NCBI GenBank assembly: GCA_018340805.1
Contig: JACMZG010001908.1
Coordinates: 33,871,414 to 33,935,413, forward strand
Reading direction: 5' to 3'
Source: Microvelia longipes
Taxonomy: Eukaryota; Arthropoda; Insecta; Hemiptera; Veliidae
DNA length: 64,000 nucleotides
Shown here: positions 19,667-30,774 of the stretch, one piece after another
Numbering within the stretch: position 1 is the stretch's first letter
How the letters are laid out: every line of letters starts with the position of its first letter
Program-made: the position numbers and the translations under genes
Notes under the pieces: model-generated
Told to the model about the DNA's origin: nothing
Databases searched by the model: none
What the model saw: only the letters and a program-made list of their open reading frames with translations

Positions 19667-20293
19667 ATGAATATAGTCATCAAAAAACTCGGCAAACTTG
19701 AAAAATTAGATAAAAAGATTAATAAAATATCAATTACTATAGAAAAGCTAAAACAAGAAAGTAAAGAAAAAGATAATGTAATTACAGAGCTAAAAAAAGA
19801 GATAGAGAACCTCAAATCTAGTAAAGGTTTGACCGAGAATACAGACATAAAGCAGCGAGGCAGAATTTTCAATCTTGAAATAACGGGTGTCCCAATGACT
19901 GCACGAGAAGATTGTTATGCTATAGTAGAAAATATAGGAACAAAAATAGGTATCATTAATGCTAGAGAGCAGATAGATATTGCTCACAGAGTAGTGACAA
20001 GGAAGAAAGGTGGTATTAAGCCTATTATTGTTCTCATGAAATCCAAAACGGACAAAGAAAAATGGATCAAAAAAGCGAAACAAGCTAAATTAAGTGCTGA
20101 TGTTTTAAATTCAAATTTTGATAAGAAAATTAAAGTGATAGTCAAAAAATACCTCACGAGGAGAAATAAACGACTGATTTGGTTAACCAAACTAGCTGCA
20201 GAAAAGTATAAGTACAAGTTTGTATGGACGAGAGATGGTAATATTTTTTATGAGAAAAGTGGAAGGAGATCAAGTTATAAGAATATGGAGTGA
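19667..20293 (+). CDS. LINE-beta ORF1 protein
   Basis: An intact 208-codon ORF. Residues about 1-55 are a lysine/glutamate-rich coiled coil with heptad leucines and isoleucines. Residues about 58-130 resemble the RRM-like middle domain of ORF1 proteins (QRGRIFNLEITGVP, then IDIAHRVVTRKKGGIKPIIV). The C-terminal third (LTRRNKRLIWLTKLAAEKYK, then YKFVWTRDGNIF) matches the order of the baculovirus-FP-like C-terminal domain found in many insect LINE ORF1 proteins. Expected role: RNA-binding chaperone that coats LINE RNA. ORF2 lies 850 bp downstream in the same orientation. No frameshift is seen, unlike ORF2. The start is the first ATG of the frame; an upstream in-frame start is not excluded. Confidence 0.8.
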   Translation: MNIVIKKLGKLEKLDKKINKISITIEKLKQESKEKDNVITELKKEIENLKSSKGLTENTDIKQRGRIFNLEITGVPMTAREDCYAIVENIGTKIGIINAREQIDIAHRVVTRKKGGIKPIIVLMKSKTDKEKWIKKAKQAKLSADVLNSNFDKKIKVIVKKYLTRRNKRLIWLTKLAAEKYKYKFVWTRDGNIFYEKSGRRSSYKNME

Positions 20294-21145
20294 ACAGCAA
20301 CTTAAGGAAATAGATGAAAAGAAAGAGATACCGGAACTCTACGCACCTCCTTCTAATCAGCAACCATCTACCTCAACTTAGAATTATTACATCATTACTT
20401 AGCAGATAAGATTCATTAATATTAACTAATCTAATTATTTATTTATTTATTTATTTATTTACTAAATTCAAAACAAACTAATTTAACTTTTATTAAAAAC
20501 TAGTCATAATATATAACCCAATTAATCAGTTTAATTTCAAACTTTCTAATATTAATTTTAATTACAAATAAATCATAACTGATTTTCTATTTCAATATTT
20601 CTAAATATAGATTAAATCATTTACTAACTTTGTTTAATTAAAAACTATTATTTATCACTTATATTTTAATAATTTAAAATATTTATTTGTTTAATTATTT
20701 ATTTATTTATATATTATCCTATTATTTATTTATTAATAAATAAAAATATTTATAATAGGTTCTTGGTAATTAAATTATTGGTTTATCATAGTCTCTTTAG
20801 TAATTAAACGAGTTACACATATAGCTATTTTTTGTAATTGTCAATTTGTCCGCAGTAATCGTCACATTAATTCTGTGTGCTTGACATATTTATTTATTAT
20901 ACTTTTCATAATTATTGTGTTCGTCATAGTTACCGTCATAATTAAGATCTGCGCTAGTCATATTTATTTAAAGTAACGGTCATATTTTAGTCACAATTTT
21001 CGTCTTATATATTTAGAGTAACTGCCATAATTATAATTATGATGTGCATTTTTTAGTTATACCGCACATTTGATTTTTGATTTTGCTTTATACTACATAT
21101 TTATTCAAAGTAACATAAATAAATTTTAACTCTAAATACATTTTT
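20294..21145 (+). other. LINE-beta inter-ORF spacer
   Basis: Extremely AT-rich spacer with (ATTT)n stretches at 20437-20460 and 20690-20715. There are repeated 'gt.ataatta' words from 20870 to 21050. No coding potential. Confidence 0.45.
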
Positions 21146-23850
21146 ATGGAAAACTTAGAATCACTAAATAATATAGATTATATTAATAAAAACATAAACT
21201 TGGTAGAACCGGGAAATGAAAACTTCAAAGATGATGGTATAAAAATAATGCATGCTAATATTAGGAGTATTGCAAAAAAGTTTAATGAAGTATGTGCCTC
21301 AATAGAATCGACTAATATTAAATATAACATAATTATACTGACAGAAGCTTGGTTACAAAACACACCAACCGAACTTTACTAAATTAGTGGGTACACACAG
21401 TACTACACTAAACTACAACCAAAACTAGTGGAATAATGATCTATTGCAGGGATGTCATGGTGACAAAAGCAGAGGAACTAGAAATGACTGACGCTAACTG
21501 CATTAAGTTAAGTATAGGAAACAAACATAAAGTAGATTTATCGCAGTGTATAGGTCACCCAGTGGAAATAGCCAACAGTTTATTACTGAACTTAACAATA
21601 AAATTAGAAATATTGGTAATAAAAATATTATAATTACAGGTGACACAAACATAAACATAAATACTGATGAGGAGAGAGAATTAAGACCTGATGAAGCTGA
21701 CTACTTGGACATGATGACTGACAATAGACTACTATCTATTATTAACACATACTTACAAGTTACAAACAGTTCTAAAACAACAATAGACCATGGTTTTCGT
21801 GACAGATAGCATGTTAAATAAAACTGAAGTAGCAGTAATAAAAACTTTCTTTACAGACCACTATAGCTTAGCCGTAAATTTAGAACTGATAGACCAAAAA
21901 CATAACAGACTGCAAACAAATAAAGACAAAAAAACAATATTTAATAAGAATAAATTTAAAGAAATACTAAATAATGATAATTGGGAAAATATATTAAACT
22001 TAAAAAATCCTAATAATATAGCGGAAAGACTGATAGAAACATTACAGACACACATACAGACATCAACTGAGACTCAACAGATTAAAAGAAAATATTTAAA
22101 ATTGCAGCCTTGGATAAGCCATGGTCTAGTAGTAAGCATTAGACGAAAAGAAAAATTGAGAAAAAAACTACAGAAACAACCCTACAACACTAAATTAAGT
22201 CAATACTTACAAAAATATAAATTAAAACTGAATAAACTTATAAAAGACGTAAAATCAGAATATTATCAAAGAAAAATAGAAAATAGCGAAAATAAAATGA
22301 ATAAAATATGGAATGTAGTGGAAGAAATTTACAGCAAAAAACAAAAAACTAAACAAAATGTCATAATTCTTAAAACTAAAGAAGGGAGAGAAATAAATGC
22401 TAATACTTCGCCTATAGAAGCAGCTAACTCTATGGGGAAATATTTCAATGAAATAGGAAAACAATTGGCAGAAGAGATTCAAACAGACAGACCAAACGAC
22501 ATAACCGAAATAACACAAGACCTCACTGACAAAGACAATACTTACTGGGACCAATGGGAAATTAAAGATGAAGAAGTGATGAAAGCTATTTCTGATCTCA
22601 GAGGTAACTCTGGTCCAGGATACGACAGAATAACAGTTGACATGATTAAAAATAATATAGAGAGTTTAAAACTTCCTATAATACATTTAGTCAAAACTAG
22701 TATAAAAACAGAAATATTTCCTGATGCTCTAAAAATAAATAACAATAGTGACACCAATGTTTAAATCAGGAGATCTGACTGAAGTATCTAATTATAGACC
22801 CATATGCTTGATCTCGAATTTAGCCAAAATTATAGAAAAAGTAATTAAGAAGAAACTAGTTGACTTCTTATGTTGAAACTTTCTGCAGCACAATTCGGCT
22901 TTAGGTGTGGTTTAAGCACGCAAGACGCTATCAATGAAGTATGCCAATATATAACTGATGAACTAGATAAAGGGTACAAGCCCATAGCAGTCTTTATGGA
23001 TGTTGCCAAAGGTTTACTAGTTACCTAAACAGAAGAGTATATAGAGTCAAAATAAATGATACTCTAGGAAAAGAATATTCTTCGGAATATTCCATTCCTC
23101 AGGGAAGTGTACTCGGAAGTTTATTATACATAATATTTATAAATGACTTACTGGAAACGCAACTTAACGGACTTCTTTACGCATTTGCCGACTATACAGT
23201 GTACCTAACATCAAATAAGACACATAAAGATGCATGTAATATTGCAGAACAAGACTTGATAATAGTCAAGAAATGGCTAGACACACACGGACTGACACTA
23301 AATATTAAAAAAACATCTAATATTTGTTTCTCACTAACTGAACTTGGACAGAATAATGAAACAAAAATAAAAATGCATAATCACGACGATGAGACCAACA
23401 ACTGTGACTGCCCCAGAGAGTCAAATCAATAAAATACTTAGGCATGATTATAGACAGACATTAACTGGAAAGAACGCATAACAAACTTAACAACTCACTT
23501 AGAAACTAAGATACGTATTTTTAAAACGACAACATACTGCACAACTTTTTGACAAACTAAAAATACTGAAAACTGAATATATATTTCATCAACAATGTCT
23601 AATCAGGATATTCGACGGAAAACATACTCTAAGCAGAATAATACATGACAACATACAGACTCGAGCTCAGACTAACCAACTATTCAGACTACCTCTATAT
23701 AGGACATCTACAGGACAGAGACACTGGTTATACCAAGCTACCTTACTATGGAACAAACTACCTGCGACACTAACTCAAATAGACAAACGGGACTCATTCA
23801 AAACAAAACTAAAACAACACTTATTAACAAGCCAACTCGTAGAAAATTAA
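21146..23850 (+). pseudogene. LINE-beta ORF2: endonuclease plus reverse transcriptase, inactivated
   Basis: Domains in order. An AP-type endonuclease: KIMHANIRSI near 21247, ITEAWLQ-type motif (here ILTEAWLQNTP) near 21338, YRSPSGNSQQF at 21549, IITGDTNININ at 21630, TTIDHGF at 21778. A linker ORF follows (21790-22764). Reverse transcriptase: GNSGPGYDRITVDMI at 22604, YRPICLISNLAKIIEKV at 22793, QFGFRCGLSTQDAI at 22891, IPQGSVLGSLLYIIFINDL at 23092. The catalytic box reads FADY at about 23186, where Y replaces the second aspartate. A C-terminal region ends LKQHLLTSQLVEN near 23849. A stop at 21380 and at least four frame changes (near 21560, 21800, 22760, 23030) separate the parts. It therefore cannot make an active protein. 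Confidence 0.9.
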
Positions 23851-24215
23851 ACAAAAAATAAAAACTTATAAACATTTTTATAAACAAATTGTATACAATT
23901 ATATATTTTATTTATTTATTTTTATTTAATTATTTATTGTTATCTAATTATGTATATATCTATATACATCTATTTATATGTTTAATCATTTTTAATTATA
24001 ATCATTATAATTATTGCATGCCTAATTATAGATTTAATAGAAAAAAATAATTAATTAAAATAGAAATTTAAAAAATAGTATTAGAGAACAATACTAACCC
24101 TCCACGGCACAAGATGAATATTTTTATTGATCTTTAGTGGAGGGCTTACCTATCAAATAATAATTGTACTTGTAATATGTATGTAAATATAAATAATAAA
24201 GGTTATTTAAAAAAC
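23851..24215 (+). other. LINE-beta 3' untranslated region
   Basis: AT-rich tail after ORF2. It contains a stem with arms ccctccac (24098) and gtggaggg (24137) enclosing about 30 nt, near the 3' end. It ends with aaataataaaggttatttaa and an A-rich run near 24215. Such 3' stems often serve in template recognition by the LINE reverse transcriptase; that role is inference here. Confidence 0.5.
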
Positions 24216-25719
24216 AAAAATAAGTGCAATAAAAACAAAAATTTTGAAAACTGTAAATAGTTGTTTACATTTACGCCCATGGGAAATTTTGAGCCGACTC
24301 CCTGGTGGACAAAATGTAACTACATGCCAGGTCTGACAGAAATCATGTTTGTTTCCTTACTTGGTTTTTAAATTACTTTAGTAGTAGGTGAGGAAAAGTA
24401 AAAATTTCAAGTGTGCAAATAAGAGCAGTAGGGGAAGTCTATAGGGAAGAACGTATATTCTCAAACCTAAAATAGTAAGATACAGCAAACCTTGTTTCTG
24501 GCATTCTCACCAGAAACAAGAACTTAAGGAGCATAGTTCTAAGAACTTATGAAGTACAATAAGCATTACCATTACCGACTAATGGTCTCGAATATAATAT
24601 AAAATATATAATACAGGAATTAATTAAAAACAAGACTCTGAGAATAAATATAAAACATTTTTTTAGTTTAAAAAGTTAATTTAAAGAAACCAAAAGATTT
24701 AAAAAATATTAAATTTTATTAGAAATAAGTTGTTTATAATATTGCAAATAAACACAAAATTTCTCAAGGTACAATAAGAATTGTATATAATACAATGCTA
24801 TTCATAAAATTTTTTAAAATGACATTTTTAACATGGAAACCACTTGTCAGTTATGGTAAATGTTAAAAGACATCAAAAACACTGTCCATAACATACAATT
24901 CTTCTTGCATCTTCACATTTAAATAAATATCAACATCCAAAAAATAGAAAATAATTAAATAATGAATATAGGAATTCAAATAATGTATTTAAGTTAAAAA
25001 AATATTAATTCATAAAAAAGAGGCTCTGAAACTGGTTGGAGAACAAAAAATTTTTTAAAAAATGTCTCCCACAAATTAGTTTTTATAATGCAACTTTTAG
25101 TTTCAACTTATCTAATGTAAAGTTTTATTACAACTAATTAATCCGCAGGCTTAGACTTGACTTAACATCAACTTAAAACTAACTTAAACAAAATTATTTA
25201 AATTAAAACTTAAATAATAATTAGTCATTAGAAAAAAAAACAAGGCTTCGTCTGCTATCTATAACTCCAGGATCTTATTAAATTTCAAAAAGCTCAAGAA
25301 CCAAAAGTGCACAAGATACTTTGTTATATTCTTACATAAACTAATTAACTTTGAGCTATATTACTTAAATAACTTCTTCTTTTTTTTAAGAAATGTCAAA
25401 TTTCAAGCCACAAAGTTATTAAAACTTAAAAATCAGCTTAATCTAAACAGATTTACCTCCTATTTTAAACAGATACATACAAGATATGGAAAATTATTTT
25501 CAAGTTTTCTTAAATATATCTTACAAATTAAAAAAAAAATAAAGGAAAAATGGAAGGGAAAATTTACAGGTTAAGAGGAGTTTAAAAAATGGTTGATTTG
25601 AAATTGTTTCAAATATTCTACATTTCAATGTTAAACATAAATGGATACATTATCAGCATCGTTTTTGGATTTAAACAATAAAAAAGAAACATAGGTACAG
25701 ATAGAGTATGCAAGTAGAG
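24216..25719 (-). other. probable SUMO 3' untranslated region and flank
   Basis: AT-rich sequence downstream of the SUMO stop. Candidate minus-strand AATAAA signals are seen at 25124-25129 and 24715-24720 (TTTATT on the plus strand). No other gene or repeat was recognised. The transcript end cannot be decided without RNA data. Confidence 0.4.
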
Positions 25720-28700
25720 TTAATGGTAGCCTCCTGTCTGTTGTTGATAAACTTCAATTGTATCACCTTCTTCCATTTCAAGGGATAAGGGTGTGTCGGC
25801 TTCATTAATAGGTTGACCATCAAATCTAAACCTGACAGCCGCCATTGCAAGACCCTGTAACAATAAAATCATTTTTAACAACACCTGAATAATTTAATAA
25901 CAAATAGATACCAAGTATGATCACATTTTGTACACAATACTCTTATAAATACAATTTAAAGCCTATAATGAACTTAAAGGGATGGTGATCAAAAATTATC
26001 GCCAGTACCAAGATTTGAATTTAAAAACCTTGACTTCAGACTACTTTGGGTCGCATTATTTATTTCAGCGCCCCAACACACATAGAAAACAACACCCTAC
26101 TCAAATTTTAATATTTACCGACTGTATTTAAAGTTTTCTGTAAAATGGTTGTATTGACTCCAGACTGGTTTCATTAAATTTAGCAAACAACATCCCAAAA
26201 CATAATCTACTATATTTTGAATTTACTAACTATATTTTGATTTTTTTTTATTACTATGTTTTTTAACTTTTTCGTTACTTAAAATGGTCAAATTAACACT
26301 GGACTGGTTCTATCTGATTCAGAAGACCCTTTTCTGGTAAAATATTTTAACCCTTAATTTTACCAATTTTGAAAAAAGTTTGCTGGCTCAGCAAACCCAG
26401 TTAGTGACATCAAAACAACCTAGTTTTCAACAGGGTTCCTGTCCCCCCAAGGATGATTTAAAAATATTAACTCATTTGAGAGATACAGTGCTTACAAAGA
26501 ATAGTTACTTATACACCAAGTGAGAAACAAATGCTACTATTTCCTTGAGCAGTTAGTTGGCTCCTAAAGTGAAAGCTGAGGGAATCAAAGCACTTAACTC
26601 CTGAGTCAAAGCCAAGGAATTTTACTGTTTAACTCCCGAAGCAAAGCCCTAGGAGTTTTGACTATAAACTCCCGAGGCAAAGCCGAAAGAGGTAAGTGCA
26701 AGGGAAAAAATAGCATTTACTACTAAGGTGCAAGGTACATACAAGATTTTACTTTGTACTCATTTAATTGTTGTTTTATACGTTTAATTGTATTTTTTTT
26801 ATTTTTAGGGACAGACCCCCAAATAAATTTTGGGGGTGCTGCCTCCAAAAAATTTAAAAAAAATCCTCTGAACAACTTCTTTAGACCTGAAACGGATTTT
26901 GAGCCAATAATTTTTTGTGGGGTCCTTAAACAATTTTTGGGGTGCCGTCCCCAGGAAACTACTACTATAATTGATCGGTCCCCTTTATAAATTTATTATT
27001 GCTTTAAAAACAAAGCAATAATAATAATAATAATAATGTATACACAAAATTAAATTAATGCTATTAATCATACAATATACAATTAATATATTGATATAAT
27101 ATAATACAATTAATATAATATACAATTGTATATTTGTATTGGTAGTGGTACTATAAATTTCAACAGATAAGGAAGCTAGGCTTGCTATAATATCCACAGC
27201 CACAGCCATGGGTTATTATAGCACCTTAGCCACAGATGTGGTTAAGGTATTGTTGGACTTGAAATAATCCTAACTAGCTATAGAAATGTAGGCACATAAT
27301 AAGTTTACTAAAAATAATTAAACATTTTTATTTACGGTAATATAACTTTGGGCACTTCTGAGAAAATAATAATACTCTTTACAGTCTTACTATATTTCGT
27401 CCCCTTTCATCAGGGCATTCTCAAGTCTACAAAGTCCATTTCTTGGCGTAATTGTGCCTTGCCAATGACAAACTTCTAGGTTGCTGGTCTTTGTTTCCCA
27501 TTTTTTGACCTAGATATTTGACATTGGTAAGGCATGATTACACCAAGAAATGGACTTAGTAGACTTGAGAATGCCCCGATGAAAGGGGGCGAAATATAGT
27601 AAGACTGTAAAGAATATTATTATTTTCCCAGAAGTGCCCAACGCTATGTTACAGTAATTAAAAAATGGGAAACAACGACCAGCAACCTAAAAACATTTTT
27701 ATAATTTAAAGATAACTGCCATTTTAGACAGGATATTGGATTATCCTAAAACTTAGCAAGTTCTTTCTCTCATGGAACTTGAGTATTGCATGAAGATTCA
27801 TCTAATTTTTTTAAGTACTAACATTTAAGAACGTACATCCTGACATTAACCTTTTACACTGCTAATAGAGGAGGGTCAGAGAGAACTAAGAAAGCAACAG
27901 TTATTTATATGCTCAACTATCTGCCATTATTTTTATCATAACTGGAAAACAAGCGTACAATCTGTGGAGTAATTTAGTTTTAGACAGCCTACTCCAACCA
28001 ATGATTAGAATGACAAACTTATTTGTCATTCTTATCAGCTCTTATTTTGGTCAAATAAGAACTGGTAAAAACTAGTTCCATACTGGTTTATACCTCCTAA
28101 CAAAATTTATTTCACTTAAATACCATTATTTTACAAAAAACTATTGACAGAACGAATTATTCAACTTTATATTTATATTTTTCAACGGTAATTTTAACTG
28201 TATGAATCATGCGGAGGAAATCCAATCTCATATGCTAGAACTAGGGAGATGATATCTAAATGGATCTCTCGATAAGCTGTATGTACCTTAGAGGCGACCG
28301 TATTTAACGGATAACCTTCTCATCAAACTTTTCAATTGTAATATTATTTTTTTAGTGTAACTTTATTATTATGCAAAGTAATCACAATTTAGTTAAATAT
28401 ATTATTTTGTTTTAAACTTACTTATAATCAAAAGTGAACCTTCACTATAAATAAGCGATGTTTTGGGGGGATCAGTTATCACGTAATCTCACTTGATGGT
28501 CTAAACAAATACGGTGCCAGAACCTTATCATATTTAATGCGTATGGAATACGATCACCGATTAAATGCTTACTTTGCAAGTTAGTATTATTTGATTGTTG
28601 CTAGTTACATTTTTGCATTTATTTTAATCAAAATTATTGTCATTTACTACGTACACATAGCGTACTGTGTGTATGTAGTAAATGACAAAAATTTTGTTTC

Positions 28701-29142
28701 AAATAAATGAAAAAATGTAACTAGCAACAATCAAATAATACTAACTTGCAAAGTAAGCATCATGTCAAGGCCTTGATACAGGTTATGAAGTTACCTTAGC
28801 ACAAGGACCGATCTACATATACACAAAAACTAAATATCTTATTAATTGAAAACTAAGGAAATTAAGTACTTACGGCTCGATCGCAGTATGCATTCATTAA
28901 TTTTCTAAGAGGTGTGTGTTTCTTGATTTTAAACTGGACGATATTATTATCTTGTCCCATGACTTTGAGGTTAATATGTTCTGATTCTCCAGACTTTACG
29001 TCCTACAATAAATAATAACAGTTCTTTTATGGAAGCCAAACATTTTCCCTAGAGGGTGAATTATCATATAAAAGTTAATATGACATTAAAACACGTAAAA
29101 TAAAATAATATTAAAAGAATTTACCTTCTTGTCGTCGGCCAT
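25720..29142 (-). CDS. SUMO: SUMO (small ubiquitin-like modifier), three coding exons
   Basis: Exons read on the minus strand: 29142-29125 (MADDKK), 29002-28874 and 25854-25720, all with GT/AG introns in phase 0; introns are 122 bp and about 3.0 kb. The protein has 93 residues, normal for SUMO. Exon 2 carries [12 protein letters not shown] and [20 protein letters not shown], the first strands and helix of the ubiquitin fold. Exon 3 carries [31 protein letters not shown] and the C-terminal TGGYH. The Gly-Gly is the conjugation site; a SUMO protease would remove the last two residues (YH). The mature protein is attached by the E1 Aos1-Uba2 and E2 Ubc9 to target lysines. The N-terminal tail lacks an obvious psi-K-x-E site, as in SUMO1-like forms. 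The start codon is the only ATG before the conserved fold. The large intron holds several palindromic repeats. Confidence 0.97.
25930..26500 (+). repeat. repeat D, copy 2, in SUMO intron 2
   Basis: It contains the tandem part ('gaaaacaacaccctactcaa' near 26084; 'gttgtattgactccagactg' near 26149) and the body (gctggctcagcaaacccagt at 26383, then 'gtgacatcaaaacaacctag'). It lacks the terminal tRNA-like block seen in copies 1 and 3. Confidence 0.65.
26555..26715. repeat. minisatellite, reverse of the 3.4-kb array
   Basis: Three to four units carry 'aactcccgaggcaaagccga'-type cores (26591, 26636, 26670). They are the reverse complement of the cores at 3.5 kb. Intronic. Confidence 0.55.
26800..27040. 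repeat. low-complexity block and (TAA)n, intronic
   Basis: 26805-26960 has two facing 'tttttggggtgc.gcc(t/c)cc' words (26832, 26934). This resembles the ends of a small element but lacks clean terminal repeats. 27017-27037 is (ATA)n. Confidence 0.35.
27335..27705. repeat. foldback element in SUMO intron 2
   Basis: Arms of about 140 bp (27335-27471 and 27519-27660) pair over nearly their whole length: gggcacttctg / cagaagtgccc; ctttacagtcttactatatt / its complement at 27592; gggcattctcaagtctac / gtagacttgagaatgccc. The loop (27476-27515, aggttgctggtctttgtttc..) is itself repeated in inverse just outside the right arm (27661-27690). The structure therefore has two interleaved inverted repeats. 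Confidence 0.8.
28195..28330 (+). repeat. repeat E, copy 2, uninterrupted
   Basis: It carries 'atgcggaggaaatccaatct', 'ctagggagatgatatctaaa' and 'ttaacggataaccttctcat'. These are the same sequences that flank the foldback transposon at 14224-15308, without that insertion, so this copy shows the empty site. Confidence 0.8.
28565..28760. repeat. near-perfect palindrome in SUMO intron 2
   Basis: Arms 28565-28658 and 28667-28760 pair: atgcttactttgcaagttag with its exact complement at the right end, ttgattgttgctagttaca likewise. The spacer is about 8 bp. A few mismatches lie in the A/T-rich middle. It is about 110 bp from SUMO exon 2. Confidence 0.85.
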
Positions 29143-29989
29143 GGCGTCACTACTTTAAAATATAAATTTAAAAGGTAAGTAGTTAAAATTCGTTATACGG
29201 ACCAAAAATTTCACTTATAAAATATAGCACCTAATCAAATGCGAACAGATAATACTTAAAATTGAAGAACTAATATTTATCTCCGAATAACAAAAAAATG
29301 TACACCGACAAAACAATCGTTAGACACACCGCCGACAGGGAAAAGAAGCCGTGCCGCGAACGCGACCACAACTGCCTTTTAAATCGTGGAACAGAAAAAC
29401 ATTATATTCTAAATAAAGAGATCAACATTGTTGATGTAGATATATGTATCTCTTTTTTAAGTTCAAATATATTTTATTTAATTTTCCTTTACATTATTTT
29501 TTAAAATATCGCTTAATAAAATAAGCAAATGTCTAAACTTAAAAAGATCCCATGCAAAAGTACCGCCTGCTTAAAAAGTTGTAAGATCACGTCTTACGAA
29601 CACGCTTTAACAGAATACAAAAAAGCCTAAAGAAACTATTTCTCAGAAAAGGCGTAGGAAATAAAAGGTCCAATGTCGTCCCTTTCTTAACAGCACTCAT
29701 GACAAAAATACTTTATTATAATAAATTATAATAAACACATTAAAAAATACATAAAAAATAAATTATTTCGATGTTAAAACCTAGACTTATAGTTATGCTG
29801 AACCCGCAATCACATAAGCCCAGTAGGAAATCATATGTCACCAGACAAAACCTACATTTTATTATACAAATTATTACAATTGAAAAAAGTGCCCGTACGC
29901 ATTTGTTTGCGCTATTTGCAATAACGTGCTACAGTGGGTAGATTCGCTTCTATTTCTTTATTTGATAACACGCTTGGGGCGATAGCAGG
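29143..29989. other. SUMO 5' flank
   Basis: 29143-29420 is less AT-rich than its surroundings and probably contains the SUMO promoter and 5' untranslated region; no TATA box is claimed. A 68-codon plus-strand open frame at 29298-29504 has no recognised domain. 29420-29989 has nothing I can support. Confidence 0.35.
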
Positions 29990-30560
29990 CTCGGACTGAG
30001 TGTGATTCGAAGTCGGAGGTCCTCTTTAGGGCGAGCCTATAGGAATTTACATTTTCTTCACTATAAATCTCTTTAGGGCGAGCATAGCGAGCTTCGGTAT
30101 ATACGTTTTCCTCTCTATCAACTTCAAAGCGAGCCCCTAGTATTCACATTTCTTACCATTAATATCGTTGAGACGAGCTTCAGCTTTCACTTTTCCTCAC
30201 TATCAATCTCTTTAGGGCGAATATAGCGAACACCGCGATTTGCATTTTCCTCAATATTAACTTCTTTAGTGCGAGCGTTGCGAGTCCTAGTTATTTCATT
30301 TTATCATGTTTTTATTTAAATTATTTTCTTAATTTTTTTTCTAGGTATTGTTGTATTTTACAATAATTTCACTTGGACCTCTGGTTTGTTTTTTATGTAA
30401 ATAAAATAATAAATAATCACTATTATTTTCTTTAGGGCTAACGCAGTGAGCAATTAAATTTTCCACAGTATTAACCTCTTTAAGGCGAACGTAGTGAGCC
30501 CTGGAATTTAAATTCTCTTTACTATTAATCTCTCAAGGGCGAGCGAAGCGAATCTAAGCT
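29990..30560. repeat. minisatellite, roughly 50-60 bp units, 'ctttagggcgagc'
   Basis: About nine diverged units carry 'tctttagggcgagc.tagcgag' followed by 'tt.acattttcctcactat'. Cores are near 30024, 30071, 30122, 30170, 30212, 30261, 30431, 30480 and 30533. An AT-rich segment (30300-30425) interrupts the array. No coding potential. Confidence 0.75.
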
Positions 30561-30774
30561 TACATTTTTAAATAAATAATAATCTTTATTTTTGCGAAAT
30601 ACAGATTAAAAAATATTGCATAATTCCAATTACAATTTGCAAACAACTAAAGTAAAGAAAAGGAAACATAAAACATAGAGGAAAACTTGAAAATTTAATA
30701 CACTACAGGAAATTTGAGTTCAATTAATAATATATAAAATATAAAAACATAATGAATTACATTTTTTATATTTT

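Noticed and set aside
20000..20363. Antisense hydrophobic ORFs opposite LINE-beta ORF1
   Set aside because: Phe/Leu/Ser-rich frames antisense to a Lys-rich coiled-coil gene are codon shadows.
29990..30560. CRISPR-like array
   Set aside because: The units are diverged, the 'spacers' are similar to each other, and the context is eukaryotic. It is a minisatellite.
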